Shown in pieces: positions 46,727 to 58,200 of a DNA stretch of 64,000 bases. Each line of letters opens with the position of its first letter. Position 1 is the stretch's first letter. Source of the stretch: Nemertoderma westbladi (lineage: Eukaryota; Xenacoelomorpha; Nemertodermatida; Nemertodermatidae); the NCBI GenBank assembly GCA_032718475.1, contig JAUCBJ010007113.1, positions 1 through 64,000 of the forward strand, read 5' to 3'. The position numbers were made by a program, and so were the translations under genes. The notes below the pieces were generated by a model. It was not told where the DNA came from, did not search any database, and saw nothing but the letters and a program-made list of their open reading frames with translations.

Positions 46727-47640
46727 GGTTTACACTGATGGTGTATTATTAATGTGCGGTTCTGTCATTGGTTTACGCTGATGGTGTATTATTAATGTGC
46801 GGTTCTGTCATTGGTTTACACTGATGGTATATTATTAATGTGCGGTTCTGTCATTGGTTTACGCTGATGGTGTATTATTAATGTGCGGTTCTGTCATTGG
46901 TTTACACTGATGGTATATTATTAATGTGCGGTTCTGTCATTGGTTTACACTGATGGTATATTATTAATGTGCGGTTCTGTCATTGGTTTACACTGATGGT
47001 ATATTATTAATGTGCGGTTCTGTCATTGGTTTACGCTGATGGTGTATTATTAATGTGCGGTTCTGTCATTGGTTTACACTGATGGTATATTATTAATGTG
47101 CGGTTCTGTCATTGGTTTACGCTGATGGTGTATAATTAATGTGCGGTTCTGTCATTGGTTTACGCTGATGGTGTATTATTAATGTGCGGTTCTGTCATTG
47201 GTTTACACTGATGGTATATTATTAATGTGCGGTTCTGTCATTGGTTTACGCTGATGGTATATTATTAATGTGCGGTTCTGTCATTGGTTTACGCTGATGG
47301 TGTATTATTAATGTGCGGTTCTGTCATTGGTTTACGCTGATGGTGTATTATTAATGTGCGGTTCTGTCATTGGTTTATGCTGACGGTGTATTATTAATGT
47401 GCGGTTCTGTCATTGGTTTACGTTGATGGTGTATTATTAATGTGCGGTTCTGTCATTGGTTTACGCTGATGGTGTATTATTAATGTGCGGTTCTGTCATT
47501 GGTTTACGTTGATGGTGTATTATTAATGTGCGGTTCTGTCATTGGTTTATGCTGACGGTGTATTATTAATGTGCGGTTCTGTCATTGGTTTACGTTGATG
47601 GTGTATTATTAATGTGCGGTTCTGTCATTGGTTTACAATT
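46727..47640 (+). repeat. Minisatellite C, 43-bp unit from the RT active site, about 21 copies
   Basis: Each unit, read in the LINE's frame, encodes VYADGVLLMCGSVIG, the reverse-transcriptase catalytic box (YADD family; here YADG or YTDG) and the strand after it. The first unit is in frame with upstream RT coding, and after the last unit the RT frame resumes as GSVIGLQFMINICTKF. The repeated boundary TTGGTTTAC is a 9-bp direct repeat at each junction. Units differ by a few substitutions (A/G at the Ala codon, GTA/ATA). Confidence 0.95.
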
Positions 47641-47796
47641 TATGATAAACATTTGTACTAAATTTTGTACAGAGTATAATCTAAGTTAAGTACGGATATA
47701 GACCCAAATAAGTGTAAATGTAAATCATACCATTTCAGATTCGATGGAACCAACCACTAGTTAGGATAATTATTAACAACGTAGAGATTCCCATGT

Positions 47797-47824
47797 ACAT
47801 ACAGCAGGCTGTATGTACATTAAG
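47797..47824. repeat. Palindrome, 12-bp arms
   Basis: ATGTACATACAG and CTGTATGTACAT flank a 4-bp loop. Confidence 0.85.
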
Positions 47825-48166
47825 GTAAAACATTTGATTATATTATAAATGCATATTAGATAGGAATGTGTCCCCTGTGTTACGTAAAAGATCTGAATTT
47901 ATCTCTAAGTAAACTTAAACAGGAATTTAATTTTGCTACCACTAATAATTTGTGTGCTTTGCAGAAGCTTTATCTGATGAGTTTCTATGGTAGTCCGGTT
48001 TGGAACTTAAAATCCACGAAATCGTCATGGAATATAAATGTAGGGCGTGTATGGAACAGTCATCATCACATTGTTGAGGGTTTAGTTAACTTTATACATC
48101 AACAAGTAATGCTATGTACAGTAGTCGCTTCGTAGGTTTTTATAATGGTGTTTTGAATTCTAATAA

Positions 48167-48726
48167 GGGGCCGTGCACAAATGATGTCACGCTTTTATTG
48201 AAGATCCCCCCCCCCCCCCCCCCCCCCCCCCCTTGAACGTCACGTCACAAAAAATATCCAGTATAGTTAATAAAAACTGTCAACTTTGAAATTATTATGT
48301 TATTAATACTAAATGTTAATACTTCATTAATTCAGCTGTACACAATGACTAAACAAGGAAGACACCCCACATATTCACTCCCATGGGAATGACGACATCT
48401 GAGTTTCGACTTCGATCACCGGCAGTGCACCACGTATACGGCCGACTATTGTGCCACTTCCTGGGTCTAACTCTACCTCGTCCTTATCTACCCAGTCAAT
48501 GTGGTGTTCTTCATCTTTATCGCCACTTAGAATTCATTTCATCACCTCGATTCGCGATTACTTGAATAGATTTCACTTTGGCTGTTGATGTTGGTGTTAT
48601 GTATTTTATTTTTTCACCAAAGTGATATTGTGACGTCACCAGTATAGCTACTCCCCCATGTCACAAATTGTCACAAAATTGCCAACCCCGTCCCCTTCGA
48701 ACGTGACATCATTTGTACACGGCCCC
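48167..48726. mobile_element. PIF/Harbinger-type element, 560 bp, TAA target duplication
   Basis: Terminal inverted repeats GGGGCCGTGCACAAATGA / TCATTTGTACACGGCCCC continue for about 25 bp with one or two mismatches. Both sides have TAA (48,164-48,166 and 48,727-48,729), the 3-bp TWA duplication typical of PIF/Harbinger. It interrupts the third LINE between VLNSN and PVQFL. It contains a 27-base C run (48,206-48,232) and a coding remnant. Confidence 0.85.
48376..48560 (-). pseudogene. Coding tail inside the Harbinger element
   Basis: On the minus strand about 50 codons are open to TGA: GDKDEEHHIDWVDKDEVELD, then PGSGTIVGRIRGALPVIEVE and a short tail. It is acidic and protein-like. Autonomous Harbingers encode a transposase and an accessory DNA-binding protein, and this may be the C-terminus of one. 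No catalytic motif is present, so the assignment is only inference. Confidence 0.4.
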
Positions 48727-48980
48727 TAAACTGCCTGTGCAATTTTTAGCCCGTATTGTTTTCGCTGATTGTAGAAGTAACAGTGCAGTGGTGCAAATTT
48801 AAGATTTATAAGTAATGATTGCGGTGTTCCTATTGGTAATTTAAGCGCTTATTTAATTAAGCGCTTAATTAAGTGCTCTCCAATAGATTAATACAGGAAT
48901 TGGAAGTTCCGGGGTTCGATTTCGATGAAATAAAAGACAAATTTAATTATTTCATACCTGATCGGTTTATACCGAAAACA

Positions 48981-49261
48981 ACAAAAAATGTGACAAAAAA
49001 TATTCAAATTATTGTATTTTTAAAATTACCGTTATAAATAAAACCAAACAATTCCCAGTCAAACACATATATAAACATGATAATAAAAAACAGGAATAGA
49101 AATACAAAAAAACATAATGAAAAACAAATATACTATTAATTTTCAACCATTTTTACAAATAAATAACATAAAACCCCATTTACACTGTATAAATAATACC
49201 TGTGCAGTGTGCAGCGTAGAGACTTAAAAAATAACAAAATAAATAGATTCAGAACAATATA
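48981..49261. other. AT-rich spacer before minisatellite D
   Basis: No gene recognised. This is the far (3') side of minisatellite D relative to the glutathione synthetase gene. Confidence 0.4.
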
Positions 49262-52200
49262 ATAGTGAGTCAGGCACAGCAACCCAGCCGCCACTCAGTA
49301 CAGAATGGGTGTCTAGCACAGACTCCCAGCCGCCACTCAGTACAGAATGGGTGTGTCTAGCAAGCCACCCAGCCGCCACTCCGTACAGAATGGGTGTGTC
49401 TAGCAAGCCACCCAGCCGCCACTCCGTATAGAATGGGTGTGTCTAGCACAGCCACCCAGCCGCCACTCCGTACAGAATTGGTGTGTCTAGCACAGCCACC
49501 CAGTCGCCATTCAGTACAGAATGGGTGTGTCTAGCACAGCCACCCCAGCCGCCACTCAGTACAGAATGGGTGTGTCTAGCACAGCCACCCAGCCGCCACT
49601 CAGTACAGAATGGGTGTGTCTAGCACAGCCACCCAGCCGCCACTCAGTACAGAATGGGTGTGTCTAGCACAGCCACCCAGCCGCCACTCCGTACAGAATG
49701 GGTGTCTAGCAAGCCACCCAGCCGCCACTCGTACAGAATGGGTGTCTAGCACAGCCACCCAGCCGCCACTCAGTACAGAATTGGTGTCTAGCACAGACTC
49801 CCAGCCGCCACTCAGTACAGAATGGGTGTGTCTAGCACAGCCACCCAGCCGCCACTCCGTACAGAATGGGTGTGTCTAGCACAGCCACCCAGCCGCCACT
49901 CCGTACAGAATTGGTGTGTCTAGCACAGCCACCCAGTCGCCATTCAGTACAGAATGGGTGTGTCTAGCACAGCCACCCAGCCGCCACTCCGTACAGAATG
50001 GGTGTGTCTAGCACAGCCACCCAGTCGCCACTCAGTACAGAATGGGTGTGTCTAGCACAGCCACCCAGCCGCCACTCCGTACAGAATGGGTGTGTCTAGC
50101 ACAGCCACCCAGTCGCCACCCCGTACAGAATGGGTGTGTCTAGCACAGCCACCCAGCCGCCACTCCGTACAGAATGGGTGTGTCTAGCACAGCCACCCAG
50201 CCGCCACTCCGTACAGAATGTGGTGTCTAGCACAGCCTCCCAGCCGCCACTCAGTACAGAATGGGTGTGTCTAGCACAGCCACCCAGCCGCCACTCCGTA
50301 CAGAATGGGTGTGTCTAGCACAGCCACCCAGCCGCCACTCCGTACAGAATGGGTGTGTCTAGCACAGCCACCCAGCCGCCACTCAGTACAGAATGGGTGT
50401 GTCTAGCACAGCCACCCAGCCGCCACTCCGTACAGAATGGGTGTGTCTAGCACAGCCACCCAGCCGCCACTCAGTACAGAATGGGTGTGTCTAGCACAGC
50501 CACCCAGCCGCCACTCCGTACAGAATGGGTGTGTCTAGCACAGCCACCCAGTCGCCACTCCGTACAGAATTGGTGTGTCTAGCAAGCCACCCAGCCGCCA
50601 CTCCGTACAGAATTGGTGTCTAGCACAGACTCCCAGCCGCCACTCAGTACAGAATGGGTGTGTCTAGCAAGCCACCCAGCCGCCACTCCGTACAGAATTG
50701 GTGTCTAGCACAGCCTCCCAGCCGCCACTCAGTACAGAATGGGTGTGTCTAGCACAGCCACCCAGCCGCCACTCCGTACAGAATGGGTGTGTCTAGCACA
50801 GCCACCCAGCCGCCACTCCGTACAGAATTGGTGTGTCTAGCACAGCCACCCAGTCGCCATTCAGTACAGAATGGGTGTGTCTAGCACAGCCACCCAGCCG
50901 CCACTCCGTACAGAATGGGTGTGTCTAGCACAGCCACCCAGTCGCCACTCAGTACAGAATGGGTGTGTCTAGCACAGCCACCCAGCCGCCACTCCGTACA
51001 GAATGGGTGTGTCTAGCACAGCCACCCAGCCGCCACTCAGTACAGAATGGGTGTGTCTAGCACAGCCACCCAGCCGCCACTCAGTACAGAATGGGTGTGT
51101 CTAGCACAGCCACCCAGCCGCCACTCAGTACAGAATGGGTGTGTCTAGCACAGCCACCCAGCCGCCACTCAGTACAGAATGGGTGTGTCTAGCACAGCCA
51201 CCCAGCAGCCACTCAGTACAGAATGGGTGTGTCTAGCACAGCCACCCCAGCCGCCACTCAGTACAGAATGGGTGTGTCTAGCACAGCCACCCCAGCCGCC
51301 ACTCAGTACAGAATGGGTGTGTCTAGCACAGCCACCCAGCCGCCACTCAGTACAGAATGGGGGTGTCTAGCACAGCCACCCAGCCGCCACTCAGTACAGA
51401 ATGGCTGTGTCTAGCACAGCCACCCAGCCGCCACTCAGTACAGAATGGGTGTGTCTAGCACAGCCACCCCAGCCGCCACTCAGTACAGAATGGGTGTGTC
51501 TAGCACAGCCACCCAGCCGCCAGTCAGTACAGAATGGGTGTGTCTAGCACAGCCACCCAGCCGCCACTCAGTACAGAATGGGTGTGTCTAGCACAGCCAC
51601 CCAGTCGCCACTCCGTACAGAATGGGTGTGTCTAGCACAGCCACCCAGCCGCCACTCAGTACAGAATGGGTGTGTCTAGCACAGCCACCCAGCCGCCACT
51701 CAGTACAGAATGGGTGTGTCTAGCACAGCCACCCAGCAGCCACTCAGTACAGAATGGGTGTGTCTAGCACAGCCACCCAGCCGCCATACAGTACAGAATG
51801 GGTGTGTCTAGCACAGCCACCCAGCCGCCACTCAGTACAGAATGGGTGTGTCTAGCACAGCCACCCAGCCGCCACTCAGTACAGAATGGGTGTGTCTAGC
51901 ACAGCCACCCCAGCCGCCACTCCGTACAGAATGGGTGTGTCTAGCACAGCCACCCAGCCGCCACTCAGTACAGAATGGGTGTGTCTAGCACAGCCACCCA
52001 GCCGCCACTCAGTACAGAATGGGTGTGTCTAGCACAGCCACCCAGCCGCCACTCAGTACAGAATGGGTGTGTCTAGCACAGCCACCCCAGCCGCCACTCC
52101 GTACAGAATGGGTGTGTCTAGCACAGCCACCCAGCCGCCACTCAGTACAGAATGGGTGTGTCTAGCACAGCCACCCAGCCGCCACTCCGTACAGAATGGG

Positions 52201-55200
52201 TGTGTCTAGCACAGCCACCCAGCCGCCATTCAGTACAGAATGGGTGTGGCTAGCACAGCCACCCAGTCGCCACTCAGTACAGAATGGCTGTGTCTAGTAC
52301 AGCCACCCAGTCGCCACTCCGTACAGAATGGGGGTGTCTAGCACAGCCACCCAGCCGCCACTCAGTACAGAATGGGGGTGTCTAGCACAGCCACCCAGCC
52401 GCCACTCAGTACAGAATGGGGGTGTCTAGCACAGCCACCCAGCCGCCACTCAGTACAGAATGGGTGTGTCTAGCACAGCCACCCCAGCCGCCACTCCGTA
52501 CAGAATTGGTGTGTCTAGCACAGCCACCCAGTCGCCATTCAGTACAGAATGGGTGTGTCTAGCACAGCCACACAGCCGCCACTCCGTACAGAATTGGTGT
52601 GTCTAGCACAGCCACCCAGTCGCCATTCAGTACAGAATGGGTGTGGCTAGCACAGCCACCCAGTCGCCACTCAGTACAGAATGGCTGTGTCTAGTACAGC
52701 CACCCAGCCGCCACTCCGTACAGAATGGGTGTGTCTAGCACAGCCACCCGGCAGCCACTCAGTACAGAATGGGTGTGTCTAGCACAGCCACCCAGCCGCC
52801 ACTCAGTACAGAATGGGTGTGTCTAGCACAGCCACCCAGCCGCCATCAGTACAGAATGGGTGTGTCTAGCACAGCCACCCAGCAGCCACTCAGTACAGAA
52901 TGGGTGTGTCTAGCACAGCCACCCCAGCCGCCACTCAGTACAGAATGGGTGTGTCTAGCACAGCCACCCCAGCCGCCACTCAGTACAGAATGGGTGTGTC
53001 TAGCACAGCCACCCAGCCGCCACTCAGTACAGAATGGGGGTGTCTAGCACAGCCACCCAGCCGCCACTCAGTACAGAATGGCTGTGTCTAGCACAGCCAC
53101 CCAGCCGCCACTCAGTACAGAATGGGTGTGTCTAGCACAGCCACCCCAGCCGCCACTCAGTACAGAATGGGTGTGTCTAGCACAGCCACCCAGCCGCCAG
53201 TCAGTACAGAATGGGTGTGTCTAGCACAGCCACCCAGCCGCCACTCAGTACAGAATGGGTGTGTCTAGCACAGCCACCCAGTCGCCACTCAGTACAGAAT
53301 GGGTGAGTCTAGCACAGCCACCAAGTCGCCACTCAGTACAGAATGGGTGTGTCTAGCACAGCCACCCAGCCGCCACCCAGTACAGAATGGGTGTGTCTAG
53401 CACAGCCACCCAGTCGCCACTCAGTACAGAATGGGTGTGTCTAGCACAGCCACCCAGCCGCCATACAGTACAGAATGGGTGTGTCTAGCACAGCCACCCA
53501 GCCGCCACTCAGTACAGAATGGGTGTGTCTAGCACAGCCACCCCAGCCGCCACTCCGTACAGAATGGGTGTGTCTAGCACAGCCACCCCAGCCGCCACTC
53601 CGTACAGAATGGGTGTGTCTAGCACAGCCACCCAGCCGCCACTCAGTACAGAATGGGTGTGTCTAGCACAGCCACCCAGCCGCCAGTCAGTACAGAATGG
53701 GTGTGTCTAGCACAGCCACCCAGCCGCCACTCAGTACAGAATGGGTGTGTCAGGCACAGCCACCCAGCCGCCACTCAGTACAGAATGGGTGTGTCTAGCA
53801 CAGCCACTCCAGCCGCCACTCCGTACAGAATGGGTGTGTCTAGCACAGCCACCCCAGCCGCCACTCCGTACAGAATGGGTGTGTCTGTCTAGCACAGCCA
53901 CCCAACCGCCATTCAGTACAGAATGGGTGTGGCTAGCACAGCCACCCAGCCGCCACCCAGTACAGAATGGCTGTGTCTAGCACAGCCACCCAGCCGCCAC
54001 TCAGTACAGAATGGGTGTGTCAGGCACAGCCACCCAGCCGCCACTCAGTACAGAATGGGTGTGTCTAGCACAGCCACCCAAGCCGCCACTCCGTACAGAA
54101 TGGGTGTGTCTAGCACGGCCACCCAGTCGCCACTCAGTACAGAATGGGTGTGTCTAGCACAGCCACCCAGCCGCCACTCAGTACAGAATGGGTGTGTCTA
54201 GCACAGCCACCCAGCCGCCACTCAGTACAGAATGGGTGTGTCTAGCACAGCCACCCAGCCGCCACTCAGTACAGAATGGGTGTGTCTAGCACAGCCACCC
54301 AGCCGCCACTCAGTACAGAATGGGTGTGTCTAGCACAGCCACCCAGCCGCCACTCAGTACAGAATGGGTGTGTCTAGCACAGCCACCCAGCCGCCACTCA
54401 GTACAGAATGGGTGTGTCTAGCACAGCCACCCAGCCGCCACTCAGTACAGAATGGGTGTGTCTAGCACAGCCACCCCAGCCGCCACTCAGTACAGAATGG
54501 GTGTGTCTAGCACAGCCACCCAGCCGCCACTCAGTACAGAATGGGTGTGTCTAGCACAGCCACCCAGCCGCCACTCAGTACAGAATGGGTGTGTCTAGCA
54601 CAGCCACCCAGCCGCCACTCAGTACAGAATGGGTGTGTCTAGCACAGCCACCCAGCCGCCACTCAGTACAGAATGGGTGTGTCTAGCACAGCCACCCAGC
54701 CGCCACTCAGTACAGAATGGGTGTGTCTAGCACAGCCACCCAGCCGCCACTCAGTACAGAATGGGTGTGTCTAGCACAGCCACCCCAGCCGCCACTCAGT
54801 ACAGAATGGGTGTGTCTAGCACAGCCACCCAGCCGCCACTCCGTACAGAATGGGTGTGTCTAGCACAGCCACCCAGCAGCCACTCAGTACAGAATGGGTG
54901 TGTCTAGCACAGCCACCCAGCCGCCACTCAGTACAGAATGGGTGTGTCTAGCACAGCCACCCAGCCGCCACTCAGTACAGAATGGGTGTGTCTAGCACAG
55001 CCACCCAGCAGCCACTCAGTACAGAATGGGTGTGTCTAGCACAGCCACCCCAGCCGCCACTCAGTACAGAATGGGTGTGTCTAGCACAGCCACCCCAGCC
55101 GCCACTCAGTACAGAATGGGTGTGTCTAGCACAGCCACCCCAGCCGCCACTCAGTACAGAATGGGTGTGTCTAGCACAGCCACCCAGCCGCCAGTCAGTA

Positions 55201-58200
55201 CAGAATGGGTGTGTCTAGCACAGCCACCCAGCCGCCACTCCGTACAGAATTGGTGTGTCTAGCACAGCCACCCAGTCGCCACTCCGTACAGAATGGGGGT
55301 GTCTAGCACAGCCACCCAGCCGCCACTCAGTACAGAATGGGGGTGTCTAGCACAGCCACCCAGCCGCCACTCAGTACAGAATGGGGGTGTCTAGCACAGC
55401 CACCCAGCCGCCACTCAGTACAGAATGGGTGTGTCTAGCACAGCCACCCCAGCCGCCACTCCGTACAGAATTGGTGTGTCTAGCACAGCCACCCAGTCGC
55501 CATTCAGTACAGAATGGGTGTGTCTAGCACAGCCACACAGCCGCCACTCCGTACAGAATTGGTGTGTCTAGCACAGCCACCCAGTCGCCATTCAGTACAG
55601 AATGGGTGTGGCTAGCACAGCCACCCAGTCGCCACTCAGTACAGAATGGCTGTGTCTAGTACAGCCACCCAGCCGCCACTCCGTACAGAATGGGTGTGTC
55701 TAGCACAGCCACCCGGCAGCCACTCAGTACAGAATGGGTGTGTCTAGCACAGCCACCCAGCCGCCACTCAGTACAGAATGGGTGTGTCTAGCACAGCCAC
55801 CCAGCCGCCATCAGTACAGAATGGGTGTGTCTAGCACAGCCACCCAGCAGCCACTCAGTACAGAATGGGTGTGTCTAGCACAGCCACCCCAGCCGCCACT
55901 CAGTACAGAATGGGTGTGTCTAGCACAGCCACCCCAGCCGCCACTCAGTACAGAATGGGTGTGTCTAGCACAGCCACCCAGCCGCCACTCAGTACAGAAT
56001 GGGGGTGTCTAGCACAGCCACCCAGCCGCCACTCAGTACAGAATGGCTGTGTCTAGCACAGCCACCCAGCCGCCACTCAGTACAGAATGGGTGTGTCTAG
56101 CACAGCCACCCCAGCCGCCACTCAGTACAGAATGGGTGTGTCTAGCACAGCCACCCAGCCGCCAGTCAGTACAGAATGGGTGTGTCTAGCACAGCCACCC
56201 AGCCGCCACTCAGTACAGAATGGGTGTGTCTAGCACAGCCACCCAGTCGCCACTCAGTACAGAATGGGTGAGTCTAGCACAGCCACCAAGTCGCCACTCA
56301 GTACAGAATGGGTGTGTCTAGCACAGCCACCCAGCCGCCACCCAGTACAGAATGGGTGTGTCTAGCACAGCCACCCAGTCGCCACTCAGTACAGAATGGG
56401 TGTGTCTAGCACAGCCACCCAGCCGCCATACAGTACAGAATGGGTGTGTCTAGCACAGCCACCCAGCCGCCACTCAGTACAGAATGGGTGTGTCTAGCAC
56501 AGCCACCCCAGCCGCCACTCCGTACAGAATGGGTGTGTCTAGCACAGCCACCCCAGCCGCCACTCCGTACAGAATGGGTGTGTCTAGCACAGCCACCCAG
56601 CCGCCACTCAGTACAGAATGGGTGTGTCTAGCACAGCCACCCAGCCGCCAGTCAGTACAGAATGGGTGTGTCTAGCACAGCCACCCAGCCGCCACTCAGT
56701 ACAGAATGGGTGTGTCAGGCACAGCCACCCAGCCGCCACTCAGTACAGAATGGGTGTGTCTAGCACAGCCACTCCAGCCGCCACTCCGTACAGAATGGGT
56801 GTGTCTAGCACAGCCACCCCAGCCGCCACTCCGTACAGAATGGGTGTGTCTGTCTAGCACAGCCACCCAACCGCCATTCAGTACAGAATGGGTGTGGCTA
56901 GCACAGCCACCCAGCCGCCACCCAGTACAGAATGGCTGTGTCTAGCACAGCCACCCAGCCGCCACTCAGTACAGAATGGGTGTGTCAGGCACAGCCACCC
57001 AGCCGCCACTCAGTACAGAATGGGTGTGTCTAGCACAGCCACCCAAGCCGCCACTCCGTACAGAATGGGTGTGTCTAGCACGGCCACCCAGTCGCCACTC
57101 AGTACAGAATGGGTGTGTCAGGCACAGCCACCCAGTCGCCACTCAGTACAGAATGGGTGTGTCTAGCACAGCCATCCAGCCGCCACTCAGTACAGAATGG
57201 GTGTGTCTAGCATAGCCACCCAGTCGCCACTCAGTACAGAATGGGTGAGTCTAGCACAGCCACCCAGCCGCCACTCAGTACAGAATGGGTGAGTCTATTA
57301 CAGCCACCCAGCCGCCACTCAGTACAGAATGGGTGTGTCTAGCACAGCCACCCAGCCGCCACTCAGTACAGAATGGGTGTGTCTAGCACAGCCACCCAGC
57401 CGCCACTCAGTACAGAATGGGTGTGTCTAGTACAGCCACCCAGCCGCCACTCAGTACAGAATGGGTGTGACTAGCACAGCCACCCAGCCGCCACTCAGTA
57501 CAGAATGGGTGTGTCTAGCACAGCCACCCAGCCGCCACTCCGTACAGAATGGGTGTGTCTAGCACAGCCACCCAGCAGCCACTCCGTACAGAATGGGTGT
57601 GTCTAGCACAGCCACCCAGCAGCCACTCAGTACAGAATGGGTGTGTCTAGCACAGCCACCCAGCCACCACCCAGTACAGAATGGGTGTGTCTAGCACAGC
57701 CACCCAGCAGCCACTCAGTACAGAATGCGTGTGTCTAGCACAGCCACCCCAGCCGCCACTCAGTACAGAATGGGTGTGTCTAGCACAGCCACCCAGCCGC
57801 CACTCAGTACAGAATGGGTGTGTCTAGCACAGCCACCCAGCAGCCACTCAGTACAGAATGGGTGTGTCTAGCACAGCCACCCCAGCCGCCACTCAGTACA
57901 GAATGGGTGTGTCTAGCACAGCCACCCAGCCGCCACTCCGTACAGAATGGGTGTGTCTAGCACAGCCACCCAGCCGCCATACAGTTCAGAATGGGTGTGT
58001 CTAGCACAGCCACCCAGCCGCCACTCAGTACAGAATGGGTGTGTCTAGCACAGCCACCCAGCCGCCATACAGTACAGAATGGGAGTGTCTAGCACAGCCA
58101 CCCAGCCGCCACTCATTACAGAATGGGTGTGTCTAGCACAGCCACCCAGCCGCCATACAGTACAGAATGGGTGTGTCTAGCACAGCCACCCAGCCGCCAC

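Larger units (their letters stand above)
45530..48980 (+). mobile_element. Third LINE family (CR1/Jockey-like), interrupted three times
   Basis: Plus-strand coding pieces in order: HVKSYKDEAIFWH and ARVRAHYKYTVRSLKRQQ (linker, 45,535-45,800); LDFTKAF (motif A, about 46,425); FTNTNGCRQGSIL (motif B, about 46,600); GCLVYTDGVLLMCGSVIG (motif C, about 46,718); GLQFMINICTKFCTEYN after minisatellite C (47,630); ALQKLYLMSFYGSPVWNL (47,960); SRFVGFYNGVLNSN before the Harbinger insertion; PVQFLARIVFADCRSN after it. The clade is provisional. Many stops make it a relic. Confidence 0.75.

Noticed and set aside
48380-48565. Plus-strand 60-codon ORF in the Harbinger element
   Set aside because: The minus strand over the same stretch reads as a better acidic protein tail with a natural stop, so the plus frame is a shadow.
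49600-57215. Many 60-92-codon open frames (MGVSSTATQPPLSTEWVCLAQ-type and MLIKNSYLSWSTSPF-type) across minisatellites A and D
   Set aside because: They arise from repeat periodicity with unit lengths near multiples of three. They have no family similarity, and on D the genuine coding sense is the opposite strand and only the last unit belongs to the gene.
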